Shown here piece after piece: positions 15,456 to 24,616 of a DNA stretch of 36,496 nt. Source of the DNA: Bacteroidales bacterium (lineage in GTDB: Bacteria > Bacteroidota > Bacteroidia > Bacteroidales > JAIOZK01). The notes beneath the pieces are model-generated. The model had not been told where the DNA came from, ran no database searches, and was given only the letters and a program-made list of their open reading frames with translations. Numbering within the stretch: the first letter of the stretch is position 1; every line of letters starts with the position of its first letter. The position numbers and the translations under genes were made by a program. The stretch lies in contig JAIOZK010000035.1 of assembly GCA_021740625.1 (NCBI GenBank), positions 1 to 36,496 on the forward strand, given 5' to 3'.

Positions 15456-17339
15456 ATGAAAAAGCAATTAATTACAATGAGTATGATTACAGGAATGCTT
15501 ATCAATGTGTTGATGGTCAATGCACAGGTAAGAGAGATTCCGCTGGAAGATTTTTTCAAGAATCCTGAAAAGTCCGGATATCAGATATCACCGAATGGTA
15601 AATACTTTTCTTATATGGCGCCTTATGAAAGCCGCATGAACATTTTTGTTCAAAAGATCGGCAAAGACAAGGCCGAACAGTTGACCTTCGAGACCGACCG
15701 CGATATCGCCGGTTATTTCTGGGCCAATGACGATCGCATCCTGTATTTGAAAGATGATGGAGGAGATGAGAATTTCAGCCTTTTCGGTGTTGACCGGAAC
15801 GGAGAGAACCTCAAGTGCCTCACCTGTTTCGAAAATGTCAGAACACAGATCATTGATGATCTTCCTGAAATTGAAGATTACATGATCATCGGTCTGAATA
15901 AAAGAAATCCCCAGGTATTTGATCCATACCGCATGAATGTGAATACAGGGGAAATGGAAATGATTGCTGAGAATCCCGGGAATATCCAGGGATGGGTTAC
16001 CGATCATGATGGGAAATTGCGTGCTGCCTATGCCATCGTGGATGGTGTAAATTCTCAAATCCTTTACCGTGAAACCGAGGAAGAGGAATTTGAACCCATT
16101 CTTACCACCAGTTTTAAAGAAACCATGAGCGTGATGTTCTTTACTTTCGACAACAAGAACTTTTACGCTGTTTCTAACCTGGGCCGGGATAAAACCGCTG
16201 CGGTTATTTTCGATCCCAGGACCGCTGAAGAAGTGGAAGTGCTTTACGAAAATCCTGATTATGATGTTAGCCGTTTGTCTTATTCCAGGAAGAATAAGGA
16301 ACTCTGGGCGGCATATTATACTTCCTGGAAAGGACAAAGACATTATTTCAGTGAAGATTTCAAAAACCTGATCGAAAACCTGGAAAGCAAGCTGGGTGAT
16401 TACGAAATTGGAATTTCAGCTTATGATGATGATGAGGAAACATTCATCGTGAGGACTTCGGGCGACCGCACCCTGGGTGCTTATTACTTGTATGACAGGA
16501 AAAAGGATAAACTTGAGCTGATCCACAATGTCGGTCCCTGGATGAAAGAAGATGAACTGGCCGAAATGAAACCCATAACATATGAAGCCCGCGATGGTTT
16601 GAAAATCCATGGTTATCTGACCCTGCCCAAGGGGGTTGAGGCCAAAAACCTTCCCGTGGTGGTGAATGTCCATGGCGGTCCCTGGGCACGTGATTCATGG
16701 GGATTCAACCCTGAAGTACAATTCCTGGCCAACCGTGGCTATGCAGTTTTCCAGCCTAACTTCCGCGGCTCAACCGGATATGGAAAAGAATTCTGGGAAG
16801 CCTCTTTCAAAGAATGGGGCCTGAGCATGCAGAATGATGTTACCGATGGCACCTACTGGTTGATCCGGGAAGGTATTGCCGATCCTGGTAAGATAGCCAT
16901 TTATGGTGGGAGTTATGGTGGATATGCCACCCTGCAGGGAATTGTGGTCAATCCAACCCTGTATTCCGCGGCTGTTGATTATGTTGGAGTTTCCAACCTC
17001 TTTACTTTCATGCAAACCATTCCACCTTACTGGAAACCTTTGTTGGATATGATGTATGAAATGGTGGGCAATCCCGAAAAGGATAGTGTTCAATTTGCTG
17101 CCACCTCCCCTGCCCTCAATGCTGACAAGATCATGACGCCTTTGTTTGTAGCCCAGGGTGCCAACGATCCCAGGGTGAATAAAGCCGAATCGGACCAGAT
17201 CGTGGAAGCATTGCGCAAAAGAGGTATTGATGTGGAATACATGGTGAAAGACAATGAAGGTCATGGTTTCAGGAATGAGGAAAACCGTTTTGATTTTTAC
17301 AGGGCCATGGAGAAATTCCTGAGTGGGCATATCAAATAA
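15456..17339 (+). CDS. Secreted S9 family serine peptidase (prolyl oligopeptidase / acylaminoacyl peptidase type)
   Basis: About 627 aa. The ATG at 15456 (MKKQLIT) gives a clean signal peptide ending NAQ; an ATG three codons upstream at 15447 is also possible. The N-terminal 370 residues are a beta-propeller. The C-terminal alpha/beta-hydrolase domain has the oxyanion HGGPW (409-413 counting from 15447), nucleophile GGSYGG (S489), Asp in GANDPR (D574) and His in NEGHGF (H606), a complete triad. It probably cleaves short peptides in the periplasm. It is followed by a GC-rich hairpin region with terminators. Confidence 0.92.
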   Translation: MKKQLITMSMITGMLINVLMVNAQVREIPLEDFFKNPEKSGYQISPNGKYFSYMAPYESRMNIFVQKIGKDKAEQLTFETDRDIAGYFWANDDRILYLKDDGGDENFSLFGVDRNGENLKCLTCFENVRTQIIDDLPEIEDYMIIGLNKRNPQVFDPYRMNVNTGEMEMIAENPGNIQGWVTDHDGKLRAAYAIVDGVNSQILYRETEEEEFEPILTTSFKETMSVMFFTFDNKNFYAVSNLGRDKTAAVIFDPRTAEEVEVLYENPDYDVSRLSYSRKNKELWAAYYTSWKGQRHYFSEDFKNLIENLESKLGDYEIGISAYDDDEETFIVRTSGDRTLGAYYLYDRKKDKLELIHNVGPWMKEDELAEMKPITYEARDGLKIHGYLTLPKGVEAKNLPVVVNVHGGPWARDSWGFNPEVQFLANRGYAVFQPNFRGSTGYGKEFWEASFKEWGLSMQNDVTDGTYWLIREGIADPGKIAIYGGSYGGYATLQGIVVNPTLYSAAVDYVGVSNLFTFMQTIPPYWKPLLDMMYEMVGNPEKDSVQFAATSPALNADKIMTPLFVAQGANDPRVNKAESDQIVEALRKRGIDVEYMVKDNEGHGFRNEENRFDFYRAMEKFLSGHIK

Positions 17340-17383
17340 GGGAGACTATTATTTCAGGAGCGTCAGCGAACTGAAAGAATTTA

Positions 17384-17467
17384 GTCGAACTCTTGCCTGT
17401 CCGGCAGGCAGGTATCCCGAGCTTCCGCGAGCGCTGAAGCTACTCAGCGGAGGCGCTGTCGAGGGAT
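17384..17467. repeat. REP-like palindromic element
   Basis: Bounded by GTCGAACTC on the left and CTGTCGAGGGATC on the right. It contains the hairpins GCCTG-TCCGG-CAGGC (17395-17409) and CGCTGA-AGCTAC-TCAGCG (17432-17449). It shares CCGGCAGGCA with the element at 3859-4008, which suggests a dispersed family. It is non-coding and lies between the S9 gene and its terminators. Confidence 0.5.
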
Positions 17468-17500
17468 CACCTTGGCGAAGCACTGAGAAAAAATTACAAG

Positions 17501-17525
17501 AACCCGGTTTTTGCCGGGTTTTTTT
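17501..17525 (+). terminator. Rho-independent terminator downstream of the S9 peptidase gene
   Basis: AACCCGG and CCGGGTT form a 7-bp stem with a 6-nt loop, followed by a run of seven T's in all. Confidence 0.8.
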
Positions 17526-17530
17526 ATTAT

Positions 17531-17724
17531 TAAAGCCCGCTGGAAGCGGGCTGGGGGATATAGCCTCTGGATCTTCAAAACCCCGATAAATCGGGGTGCT
17601 AATCTCATGAAGGTATTATGGATCAAATGCTTATGATTGATAAGCATTAGGATAGCACCCGGATTTATCCGGGTGTTTCAGTGATTCAATGGCTCCGCAC
17701 CCAGCCCGCTTCAGCGGGCTTTTT
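17531..17724. repeat. Nested array of five hairpins forming a large inverted repeat
   Basis: The hairpins in order are: AGCCCGCT/AGCGGGCT (17534-17552), CCCCGA/TCGGGG (17581-17596), AATGCTTA/TAAGCATT (17626-17648), CACCCGGA/TCCGGGTG (17656-17675) and AGCCCGCT/AGCGGGCT (17703-17720) followed by TTTT. The first and last share the same 8-bp stem. The second and fourth have similar flanks (GATAAATC, GGGTGCTA) in inverted orientation, so the block is roughly symmetric around 17637. The last hairpin can terminate plus-strand transcripts. No ORF is present. Confidence 0.7.
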
Positions 17725-17751
17725 AATTCCAATTCTTTCATCGAATAATAT

Positions 17752-17759
17752 TACCTTTG
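17752..17759 (+). promoter_or_regulatory. -7 box of glnS
   Basis: TACCTTTG matches TAnnTTTG, 19 nt before the glnS ATG. The -33 element is not obvious. Confidence 0.5.
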
Positions 17760-17778
17760 CATCCTTAAATGTGATTTC

Positions 17779-19476
17779 ATGGTAAAAAATTCACCTGACA
17801 ATACTGAGAAGAAAAAATCATTGAATTTTATTCAACAGATCATTGAAAAAGATCTGGCAGAAGGCAAGAATGAAAAAAGGGTGCATACACGCTTCCCCCC
17901 GGAGCCCAATGGCTACCTGCACATCGGGCATGCCAAATCCATTTGCCTGAATTTTGGACTGGCCGAAAAATACAATGGCCTGTGCAATTTGCGGTTTGAT
18001 GATACCAATCCGCTGAAAGAAGATGTGGAATATGTTGACTCTATTAAGGAAGATATCCAATGGCTGGGTTTTGACTGGGAAGACCGGGAATACTACGCCA
18101 GCGATTACTTCCAGCAACTTTACGAATGGGCCATCAAGCTGATCATGGATGGCAAAGCCTATGTGGATGACCTGGATCAGGAAGACTTTGCAAAGAACTA
18201 CCGTGGTACGGTAAACACGCCTGGCAAGCCAAGTCCATACAGGGATCGAAGTATTGAAGAAAACCTGGAACTTTTCGAGAAAATGAAAAAGGGTGAATTT
18301 CCGGATGGATCAAAAGTTTTGCGTGCCAAAATCAATATGGCCTCTCCTAACATGCTCATGCGTGATCCGGCCCTATACAGGATCAAACATGCTTCCCATC
18401 ACCGTACGGGAGATAAGTGGTGCATTTATCCCATGTACGATTATGCCCATGGTCAATCGGATTATATCGAAGGGATAACACATTCCATCTGTACCCTGGA
18501 GTTTGACATTCATCGTCCTTTGTATGACTGGCTACTCGAACAAATCGTGGATACAAAATACCGCCCACATCAATATGAGTTTGCCCGGCTGAACCTGAGC
18601 TATACCATCATGAGCAAGCGTAAGTTGTTGCAGTTGGTACAGGAGAAATATGTCAGCGGTTGGGATGATCCCCGCATGCCTACCATATCAGGTCTCAGGA
18701 GAAGAGGATATACCCCCGAATCCATACGCTATTTTGCGGACAAGGTTGGGGTGGCCAAAAGAGACAATGTGATCGATGTGGCCTTGCTGGAACATAGCAT
18801 ACGGGAAGATCTGAATAAGAAAGCTCAGCGACTCATGGCAGTGCTTGATCCAGTAAAACTTGTCATCGATAATTACCCTGATAGTGAAACAGAGGAATTG
18901 GAAGCGGTAAACAATCCCGAAGACGAAAGCATGGGAAAGCGAAAAGTCCCTTTTTCAAAAGAACTCTATATAGAAAGAAAGGATTTCATGGAAGATCCTC
19001 CTCGCAAGTTTTTTCGCCTGGCTCCCGACAGGGAAGTTAGATTGCGGTATGCATACATCATTAAATGTGTATCGGTTGAAAAAGATGATGAAGGAAATAT
19101 CAACACCATCCATTGCACTTATGATCCGGAAACCAAAAGCGGTACCGGTAAGGCACAGCGCAAAGTCAAGGGTACAATCCACTGGGTTTCGGCCGATCAT
19201 GCAATCGATGCTGAAGTAAGGTTGTATGACAGGTTGTTCAACAATGAAGACCCGAACGAAACAGAAGAAGGAAAAGATTTTACTTCAAACATCAATCCTG
19301 ACTCTCTGAATATCGTCCAGGGAAAAATAGAACCTTTTATCAAAGATGCCGAAGCAGGAGATAAATTTCAGTTTGAAAGGACCGGGTATTTTTGTGTGGA
19401 CAAAGATTCCAGTGAAAAGCTGGTTATCAATCGTACAGTACCTTTGCGAGATAGCTGGGCAAAAAAGAATCAATAA
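17779..19476 (+). CDS. glnS: Glutaminyl-tRNA synthetase
   Basis: 565 aa, normal length. It is a class I synthetase that charges tRNA-Gln with glutamine in the cytoplasm. The start of the Rossmann fold has [15 protein letters not shown], with HIGH at 48-51, and the KMSKS-type loop is MSKRK at 278-282. GlnRS-specific stretches include RFDDTNP and [18 protein letters not shown]. The C-terminal half is the beta-barrel anticodon-binding region. Direct GlnRS charging is standard in Bacteroidota. A tRNA-Gln gene lies 268 nt downstream on the same strand, behind its own promoter. Confidence 0.97.
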   Translation: MVKNSPDNTEKKKSLNFIQQIIEKDLAEGKNEKRVHTRFPPEPNGYLHIGHAKSICLNFGLAEKYNGLCNLRFDDTNPLKEDVEYVDSIKEDIQWLGFDWEDREYYASDYFQQLYEWAIKLIMDGKAYVDDLDQEDFAKNYRGTVNTPGKPSPYRDRSIEENLELFEKMKKGEFPDGSKVLRAKINMASPNMLMRDPALYRIKHASHHRTGDKWCIYPMYDYAHGQSDYIEGITHSICTLEFDIHRPLYDWLLEQIVDTKYRPHQYEFARLNLSYTIMSKRKLLQLVQEKYVSGWDDPRMPTISGLRRRGYTPESIRYFADKVGVAKRDNVIDVALLEHSIREDLNKKAQRLMAVLDPVKLVIDNYPDSETEELEAVNNPEDESMGKRKVPFSKELYIERKDFMEDPPRKFFRLAPDREVRLRYAYIIKCVSVEKDDEGNINTIHCTYDPETKSGTGKAQRKVKGTIHWVSADHAIDAEVRLYDRLFNNEDPNETEEGKDFTSNINPDSLNIVQGKIEPFIKDAEAGDKFQFERTGYFCVDKDSSEKLVINRTVPLRDSWAKKNQ

Positions 19477-19607
19477 AACCTGTTGCTTGCCATTGAGTTG
19501 TTTTTGTTTTCGGATTACAGATTACAAATTGAGGGGATGACAAACAGCTCAGTTTAGCCCTATCTACCAGGGATATAAATCGACCATCAACAATTCGTTG
19601 AAATTGT

Positions 19608-19638
19608 CGATTTTCGATTGCCGATTTTCGATTTTCGA
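19608..19638. repeat. Short AT-rich direct repeat
   Basis: CGATTTTCGATT occurs at 19608-19619 and again at 19622-19633, with a further TTCGA after it. It is non-coding, between glnS and the tRNA-Gln promoter. Confidence 0.5.
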
Positions 19639-19662
19639 AATTCAAAACTTAAAATCCAAAAC

Positions 19663-19693
19663 TTTGAAAAAAATTAAAAAACTTTTATCTTTG
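19663..19693 (+). promoter_or_regulatory. Promoter of tRNA-Gln
   Basis: TTTG (19663-19666), 19 nt, then TATCTTTG (19686-19693): an ideal Bacteroidota promoter. The tRNA begins 51 nt after the -7 box. The leader contains GC-rich inverted pieces (CCGCCGATGGGCGG). Confidence 0.75.
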
Positions 19694-19744
19694 CAGCCGC
19701 TTCCGCCGATGGGCGGACAAGATTCCGCGAACGGGCGGAAAAAT

Positions 19745-19817
19745 TGCCCGATGGTGTAATTGGCAACACGTCTGACTCTGGATCAGAAGAGTCTAGGTTC
19801 GACCCCTAGTCGGGCAA
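19745..19817 (+). tRNA. tRNA-Gln(CTG)
   Basis: The acceptor is TGCCCGA/TCGGGCA with discriminator A, and the D arm is GTGT..ACAC. The anticodon stem TCTGA/TCAGA has loop CTCTGGA (anticodon CTG), and the T arm is CTAGG-TTCGACC-CCTAG. The weak U1-A72 first pair is usual for tRNA-Gln. CCA is not encoded. Confidence 0.95.
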
Positions 19818-19831
19818 CATATTAAAGAAAC

Positions 19832-19866
19832 AAGCCCTTGATTTGATAGTAGATCAAGGGCTTTGT
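19832..19866 (+). terminator. Terminator of tRNA-Gln
   Basis: AAGCCCTTGAT and ATCAAGGGCTT form a perfect 11-bp stem with a 10-nt loop, 15 nt after the tRNA. The T tract after it is short. A degenerate CCTGAATCTGTCGAAGGA repeat-like word follows at about 19897-19914. Confidence 0.7.
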
Positions 19867-20046
19867 GTATTATGACTGGGGGGGAGAATTTCATCCTGAA
19901 TCTGTCGAAGGAGGCAATATATGAGAGAAGCGAACCCTGGATTTCATCTTTTCGCATAAAAATGAACATTAATAATCTCCACCCACTTGACATATGCAGC
20001 ATGTTCATCGTACTTTTATATGCAAACCAAATCTTATTTTATGAGA

Positions 20047-20424
20047 ATGAAAAGAGCCCTTGTATTGCTGATGATTTCAGCCGTTTGTTTATTTCTGAAT
20101 GCTTCATCCTGCACAGAAGACGATAAAGATACACCCCTTAAGCTAAAAGTAACTGCCAATTTCACCATCGTTCCGGAATCGGGTACAACCAGTACCGAGT
20201 TTTTATTTGACGCTTCTTCATCCGTCCTGGAAGGGGATTATGAAACCGTAGACCATGAATGGTATTTCGGTGATGGAGAATCTAAAATAGATGGCGATGT
20301 TACGCAGAAGCATACTTATGATGCGCCTGGTGATTATACGGTAAAACTGGTCATCAAAATCTATAAAGCCAATCAATCCGGTTCGGCTGCAGACGAAATT
20401 GAAAAAACACTTACGGTGATATAA
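20047..20424 (+). CDS. PKD-domain lipoprotein
   Basis: 125 aa from the ATG at 20047 (an ATG two codons upstream, 20041, is equally possible). It has a lipoprotein signal with lipobox NASSC (C22), then one PKD-type Ig-like domain with the conserved HEWYFGDGE and KHTYDAPGDYTVKL. It is probably anchored to the outer membrane or periplasmic face, with a binding or spacer role. It converges with the LruC gene, and the two share a bidirectional terminator. Confidence 0.85.
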   Translation: MKRALVLLMISAVCLFLNASSCTEDDKDTPLKLKVTANFTIVPESGTTSTEFLFDASSSVLEGDYETVDHEWYFGDGESKIDGDVTQKHTYDAPGDYTVKLVIKIYKANQSGSAADEIEKTLTVI

Positions 20425-20456
20425 AAAAGAGCATTTCTCCCGCGAAATGCTCTTTC
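20425..20456. terminator. Bidirectional terminator between PKD and LruC genes
   Basis: AAAGAGCATTTC and GAAATGCTCTTT form a perfect 12-bp stem with a 6-nt loop (TCCCGC). A's precede it and T's end it, so it can act on both strands. Confidence 0.85.
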
Positions 20457-20478
20457 AAATCATTTGCCTTTTTCTTGC

Positions 20479-22359
20479 TTACCAGGATGGAGTATAAACA
20501 TGGCTATTGTCGGGATTGTTGTACCAGGTCTGGTTCACATTTCCACCCGATTCAGCCCAGTCTTTAAATTGTGGGTAAGCAAGCAGAATATCAGTCTTTT
20601 CTTTTGCTACTTTAAAATCATTTGTTATGAACTCTACGGCCCATGGATGATTGTTTTCGGTGCGATAGAAAGCATTGGCACCAGTTAATGGATAAGAAAA
20701 TGAAGTACCTACGCTTCCGTTCCAGCTTGTGGGTGAATCATCATTGCCAGTATCAAAAAGGCCCATATTGGCTGTCGCTGTGGGTGGGGTTCCAAAGGTT
20801 CTCACTTGATGGGAGGGATCATTGGAGCGGAACATATAAGCAAGCATTTCGAAGCTCCATATTTCGCCTTGCGGGATATATGCCTGGAAAAAGACCGTAT
20901 CAGGCTTTGCATCGGGGCCAAGTCCACCGGTATTTGAATAGGGAGTATATTGCCAGTCTTTCACATTATCAAAACAGATCACTCCATTGTTGACGTCAGG
21001 ATCGGCATTTGCCCCAAACCATGTTGCAATATCAGGCATGTATTCGCGTGTACCATTGCCATTGTTCTTGAACAATTCCCAGCCCAATCCGCTTTGTATG
21101 CCAGCTCCTACAGCCTGCACAACGGTTTGTACATAAATGTAATGAAAAGAATTGTCAGCGTGTTTGTCCCATCCTATCTTTGATTTCAATACCATATCAT
21201 TCAGGTCGAAATCACCGGTATTCGGCCAGAGGTCTTCGAATATCTGATAGAAATATGTTGTGGCAGGATAGTCATAATGTGGATCTCCCGCTACCGGGTC
21301 TTCTCCCCCACTTGCAGCTTCACAGACACCTGCTCCATTGTTGGATTCGTAATCTGTTGCGTCAGTGGCATCCAGTACGATTTCATCCAGGTAACCCCTG
21401 CTGTTACCACCCTGACCGTAAAAATGCCATTCAATACGATAAATACCACTTTGTGAGATGGAGATGGATTCTGTTTGCAGGTTGTCATCACTGTACTGAA
21501 AATCCAGCAAAGTTGCCACCTGATTTTCATTTTCATCCACCAGGTAAACATCCAGGTATTTGCCACCACCATTTAACACATTCAGCTTATGGATAAATTC
21601 CAGGGTGTTGCTGCCATCAAACTCGTACCAGGGTGAATAGACACGGTGAGGCGGAGCCTGATTTGGCATGTTCGACAACTGTCCGGTTCTCACACTGGTT
21701 CCATATCCGGGGATTCCGGGATCTTTTGTTGAAGTACTGTAAAACTGCCAGCAGTAGCCCCTGTAAAAATCTCTGTTGCCTTCTTCAAAATCAATATAAT
21801 TGGGATCATAGGCATTCAGGTTTTTCAGGTCATTGTTAAAATAATGATGATTCGGAGAAGCCGGAAATGTAACGCCATACGCCCTGTCTGCATCATTGGG
21901 ATAATCGTCGAAACGATTGGCAATGCCATCGCCGTCAGTATCGATCAGTCCGGATTTATCCGGAATTACATTAAGGTCGAAGGTTACAATTCCTGCATTC
22001 ACTTCTATGTCCATCGACTGATTCACCATGGGTGAGTAGATTTTTACAAACTCAGCAGCCGTTGGGACTTTGAAGTTGAATTCAACCTCGCTGTTGTAAA
22101 TGGTAGCTTTGTCAAGCAGGTTGCCATCCATATCCATCAAGTCAAGTGGTGTAGCGTCAAATAATTCCGTTTCACTGCCATCCATCAATATGTTTACCTT
22201 CAGATTATAATCTGCGATTGCAGACCAGGTAAAACTTGCAGGCACCACAAGATCTTTGAATGATTCCTGTTGGGGAGTTGTATCCGTGTCCTTTTTGCAG
22301 GATGTCATTCCAAAGATGAAAACTGTAACTAAAATTGCGATTCCAATAATTCTTTTCAT
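20479..22359 (-). CDS. LruC-domain lipoprotein
   Basis: 626 aa. Lipobox FGMTSC (C21) follows a hydrophobic signal, so it is likely surface- or periplasm-anchored. A calcium-binding thrombospondin-3-like stretch, DTDGDGIANRFDDYP, is at 140-154. At 355-626 is a LruC domain, opening with the family-like YQIFEDLWPNTGDFDLNDMV at 371-390. A lectin-like beta region with YLDEIVLD lies between them. LruC proteins are common in marine and gut Bacteroidota, and the function is not established. It is a single gene with its own promoter box upstream. Confidence 0.88.
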   Translation of the reverse strand: MKRIIGIAILVTVFIFGMTSCKKDTDTTPQQESFKDLVVPASFTWSAIADYNLKVNILMDGSETELFDATPLDLMDMDGNLLDKATIYNSEVEFNFKVPTAAEFVKIYSPMVNQSMDIEVNAGIVTFDLNVIPDKSGLIDTDGDGIANRFDDYPNDADRAYGVTFPASPNHHYFNNDLKNLNAYDPNYIDFEEGNRDFYRGYCWQFYSTSTKDPGIPGYGTSVRTGQLSNMPNQAPPHRVYSPWYEFDGSNTLEFIHKLNVLNGGGKYLDVYLVDENENQVATLLDFQYSDDNLQTESISISQSGIYRIEWHFYGQGGNSRGYLDEIVLDATDATDYESNNGAGVCEAASGGEDPVAGDPHYDYPATTYFYQIFEDLWPNTGDFDLNDMVLKSKIGWDKHADNSFHYIYVQTVVQAVGAGIQSGLGWELFKNNGNGTREYMPDIATWFGANADPDVNNGVICFDNVKDWQYTPYSNTGGLGPDAKPDTVFFQAYIPQGEIWSFEMLAYMFRSNDPSHQVRTFGTPPTATANMGLFDTGNDDSPTSWNGSVGTSFSYPLTGANAFYRTENNHPWAVEFITNDFKVAKEKTDILLAYPQFKDWAESGGNVNQTWYNNPDNSHVYTPSW

Positions 22360-22388
22360 GATATTAATATTTATGAATAATTCAGGTG

Positions 22389-22396
22389 CAAACCTA
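22389..22396 (-). promoter_or_regulatory. -7 box of the LruC gene
   Basis: The minus strand reads TAGGTTTG (TAnnTTTG), 29 nt before the ATG at 22359. No -33 TTG was found at the right distance. Confidence 0.4.
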
Positions 22397-22609
22397 TTTG
22401 CAATATATGTACCTTTTTTATAAGTAAAAGAAAATCAGTGACAAGTAATTTTTGCATAGTCCCAAAACGGGAATATATATCTAATATAGGAAAGTAGATG
22501 GATTTTGGAATCATGTTATAAAGTTACAAATAAGCAAATAAAGCAAACATGTAAAAAAGGTTTATACCTGAATGATTCATACATTAGCTGAGAAACTAAA
22601 TTAATTTTG

Positions 22610-23245
22610 ATGGATTGGATAGATATTTCAGTAAGTATTGATACGAGCCTTGTTGTCTGGCCCGGCGATCCACCAGTGGAGATTAAAATGGTAAATGATA
22701 TGCACCTGGGCAATGAGGCCAATTTGAGCAGGTTAAATATCAGTGCACATACCGGTACCCACATGGATGCGCCACGTCATTTTGTAAAAGAAGGCCTGAG
22801 TCTGGACCGGATACCCCTGGATGTGTGCATGGGCAAAGCCAGGATTATTGAGATCAGGAATGAACATACGATTCAGGTTGCAGAGCTGGAAACACATAAT
22901 ATTAAAAAAGGAGAAAGGATACTTTTCAAGACGAAAAACTCTGATAAAGATTGGAGTGCACTGCCGTTCAGGTATGATTTTGTTCACCTGGAAACAGAGG
23001 CAGCCAGGTTTCTTGCAGAGAAAGAAATCCGGCTTTGTGGAATCGATTACCTGTCGGTAAGCGGATACAATAAAAATGAGACTGCAGTTCATCGTGCCTT
23101 GCTGGAAGCAGGCATTTGGATCATTGAAGGATTGTTGCTGAAAGGTATTGAAGCGGGCAATTATGAACTGGCCTGTTTGCCAGTTAAGATCAGGAATAGT
23201 GATGGTGCGCCGGCCAGGGCAATTATACGAAAACAAGGAAACTGA
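22610..23245 (+). CDS. Cyclase / kynurenine formamidase family metal hydrolase
   Basis: 211 aa from the ATG at 22610; the TTG one codon earlier is not needed. The metal-binding motif HTGTHMDAPRHF supplies H47, H51, D53 and H57, the core of the cyclase (PF04199-type) fold. The N-terminal DISVSIDTSLVVWPGDPP and C-terminal GLLLKGIEAGNYELACLPVKI are also family-like. Members hydrolyse amides such as N-formylkynurenine. No other tryptophan-catabolism gene is nearby, so the substrate is open. It converges with the flavoprotein gene. Confidence 0.87.
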   Translation: MDWIDISVSIDTSLVVWPGDPPVEIKMVNDMHLGNEANLSRLNISAHTGTHMDAPRHFVKEGLSLDRIPLDVCMGKARIIEIRNEHTIQVAELETHNIKKGERILFKTKNSDKDWSALPFRYDFVHLETEAARFLAEKEIRLCGIDYLSVSGYNKNETAVHRALLEAGIWIIEGLLLKGIEAGNYELACLPVKIRNSDGAPARAIIRKQGN

Positions 23246-23260
23246 ACCATGCAATATTCT

Positions 23261-24406
23261 TCAGCCCTTGAATAGTTTTAATAATGATTTGAGAAATGAA
23301 AAAACTCCATCAGGGTAGGGATGCCCACTCAGATAATAATCTGTGAACTTTTCGGATAGGAAAGTTCCCCGTTTTCTGAATACAAAATTTGCAATATAAG
23401 GCATGTCGTATAGAATATGTGCCAGAAAACGAGCGTGTTTTTGATGATGAATGATTTTATCATCAATGGATCTCTGATACAGAGATCCGGCTTTCTTACC
23501 GGTTTCCAATGATTCGGAAACAGCAAGCGCGGCCAACTTCCCGCTCATCATGGCAAAGGTAATTCCCTCGGCAACAACCGGATCTGCCAGGCCTGCCGCA
23601 TCACCACATAAAAGAATATTTCCTTTGTAAAGGCCTTCTTTTCTTGGTGAAATAGGAATTACGGAACTTTGAATTTGAAAGTCATAGGCAGGTTTAAGAT
23701 TCAGAAATGCAAAATAGCGTTTCAAATAATCATGCAAATTGATCTTTACCTTCCTGGAAGAGAATTTTCCCAGCCCGATACTCAGCAATTTCTTTTTTGG
23801 AAACACCCAGGCATAACCCCTTGGGATAAAACCTATGTCAAATCTTAATTCATGGCAAAGTGGATGATTTTCTGAAATAGGTATTTCGCATTCAAGGGAA
23901 ATTGCAAGATTCCGGTCCTCTTTCCACCCACTAATTTTTGCAGTCGTAGAATGTGCCCCGTCAGCAGCGATGATATATTTTGAACGCACAACACCTTTGG
24001 AGGTGTGCAGGGCAAATAAGTTGTTTTCCTTTGTGATATCTAAGAGTTCGGTTCCTGCATATTTATATATTTTTTGGCCATCAATGAGGCTGAAAAGATA
24101 ATGATCAAAACTGTCGCGCATGACAGTGTATAAGATGGGTGCTTTTCTTTTCACATGGTGATGAAAAGAAATATCATGAACATAAATGTGAATATCATGG
24201 AATATTCTTTCAACAACGGTTTCAATATCATAATCAAAAGGATTGTTTGCTTTCAAAAGAAATCCACCTCCGCAGATTTTATAGCGGGGCAGCTCTTCTT
24301 TTTCAAGGATGAGCGTTTTCAGTCCGTGCTTTTGTGCTTCGATTGCTGCAGAACTTCCCGCTGGACCAGCGCCGATAATGGCAAGATCATAAATTCCAGA
24401 TCCCAT
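23261..24406 (-). CDS. Geranylgeranyl reductase-like FAD-dependent oxidoreductase
   Basis: 381 aa from the ATG at 24406; an ATG at 24433 adds nine residues and is possible. The open frame continues to 24613, but the extra residues do not look coding. The FAD-binding fold starts DLAIIGAGPAGSSA (GxGxxG at 12-17), with an acidic residue ending the second strand (LILEKEE). IAADGAHSTTAK is the usual second motif, and CGDAAGLADPVVAEGI is the FAD pyrophosphate/ribose motif. PRYKICGGG near residue 40 is typical of geranylgeranyl-reductase-family flavoproteins, which reduce isoprenoid chains or related double bonds. The true substrate is unknown. Confidence 0.85.
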   Translation of the reverse strand: MGSGIYDLAIIGAGPAGSSAAIEAQKHGLKTLILEKEELPRYKICGGGFLLKANNPFDYDIETVVERIFHDIHIYVHDISFHHHVKRKAPILYTVMRDSFDHYLFSLIDGQKIYKYAGTELLDITKENNLFALHTSKGVVRSKYIIAADGAHSTTAKISGWKEDRNLAISLECEIPISENHPLCHELRFDIGFIPRGYAWVFPKKKLLSIGLGKFSSRKVKINLHDYLKRYFAFLNLKPAYDFQIQSSVIPISPRKEGLYKGNILLCGDAAGLADPVVAEGITFAMMSGKLAALAVSESLETGKKAGSLYQRSIDDKIIHHQKHARFLAHILYDMPYIANFVFRKRGTFLSEKFTDYYLSGHPYPDGVFSFLKSLLKLFKG

Positions 24407-24579
24407 GAATGATAATTGTTTCACATGCAACATCTTGCATAATTTTGCATATAATTCAACTCGATGCTGTAAATTTATTAGATTATTTGCAATAAATGAT
24501 ATTTCATCCGACTGTAAAAATACGAGAGCATCCCAATAAGAAAAGGCTAAAGAAAAGGCACAATATTGATGGTTTCTGA

Positions 24580-24587
24580 TAGTTTTG
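24580..24587 (+). promoter_or_regulatory. -7 box for the exported protein gene at 24617
   Basis: TAGTTTTG matches TAnnTTTG and lies 29 nt before the ATG chosen at 24617. This supports that start over an upstream one at 24566. No -33 match at the usual distance. Confidence 0.45.
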
Positions 24588-24616
24588 TGATAATAAAAAG
24601 AAAAACATTCCATTTT

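Noticed and set aside
15588-16343. 251-aa minus-strand ORF inside the S9 peptidase gene
   Set aside because: Antisense shadow of a gene with a full catalytic triad.
22602-22609. TAATTTTG as a -7 promoter box for the cyclase-family gene
   Set aside because: It directly touches the ATG, so transcription would start inside the gene. Probably chance in AT-rich DNA.
24407-24613. Extended N-terminus for the flavoprotein
   Set aside because: The added residues lack the FAD-fold start and overlap the divergent gene's promoter. The fold begins right after the ATG at 24406.
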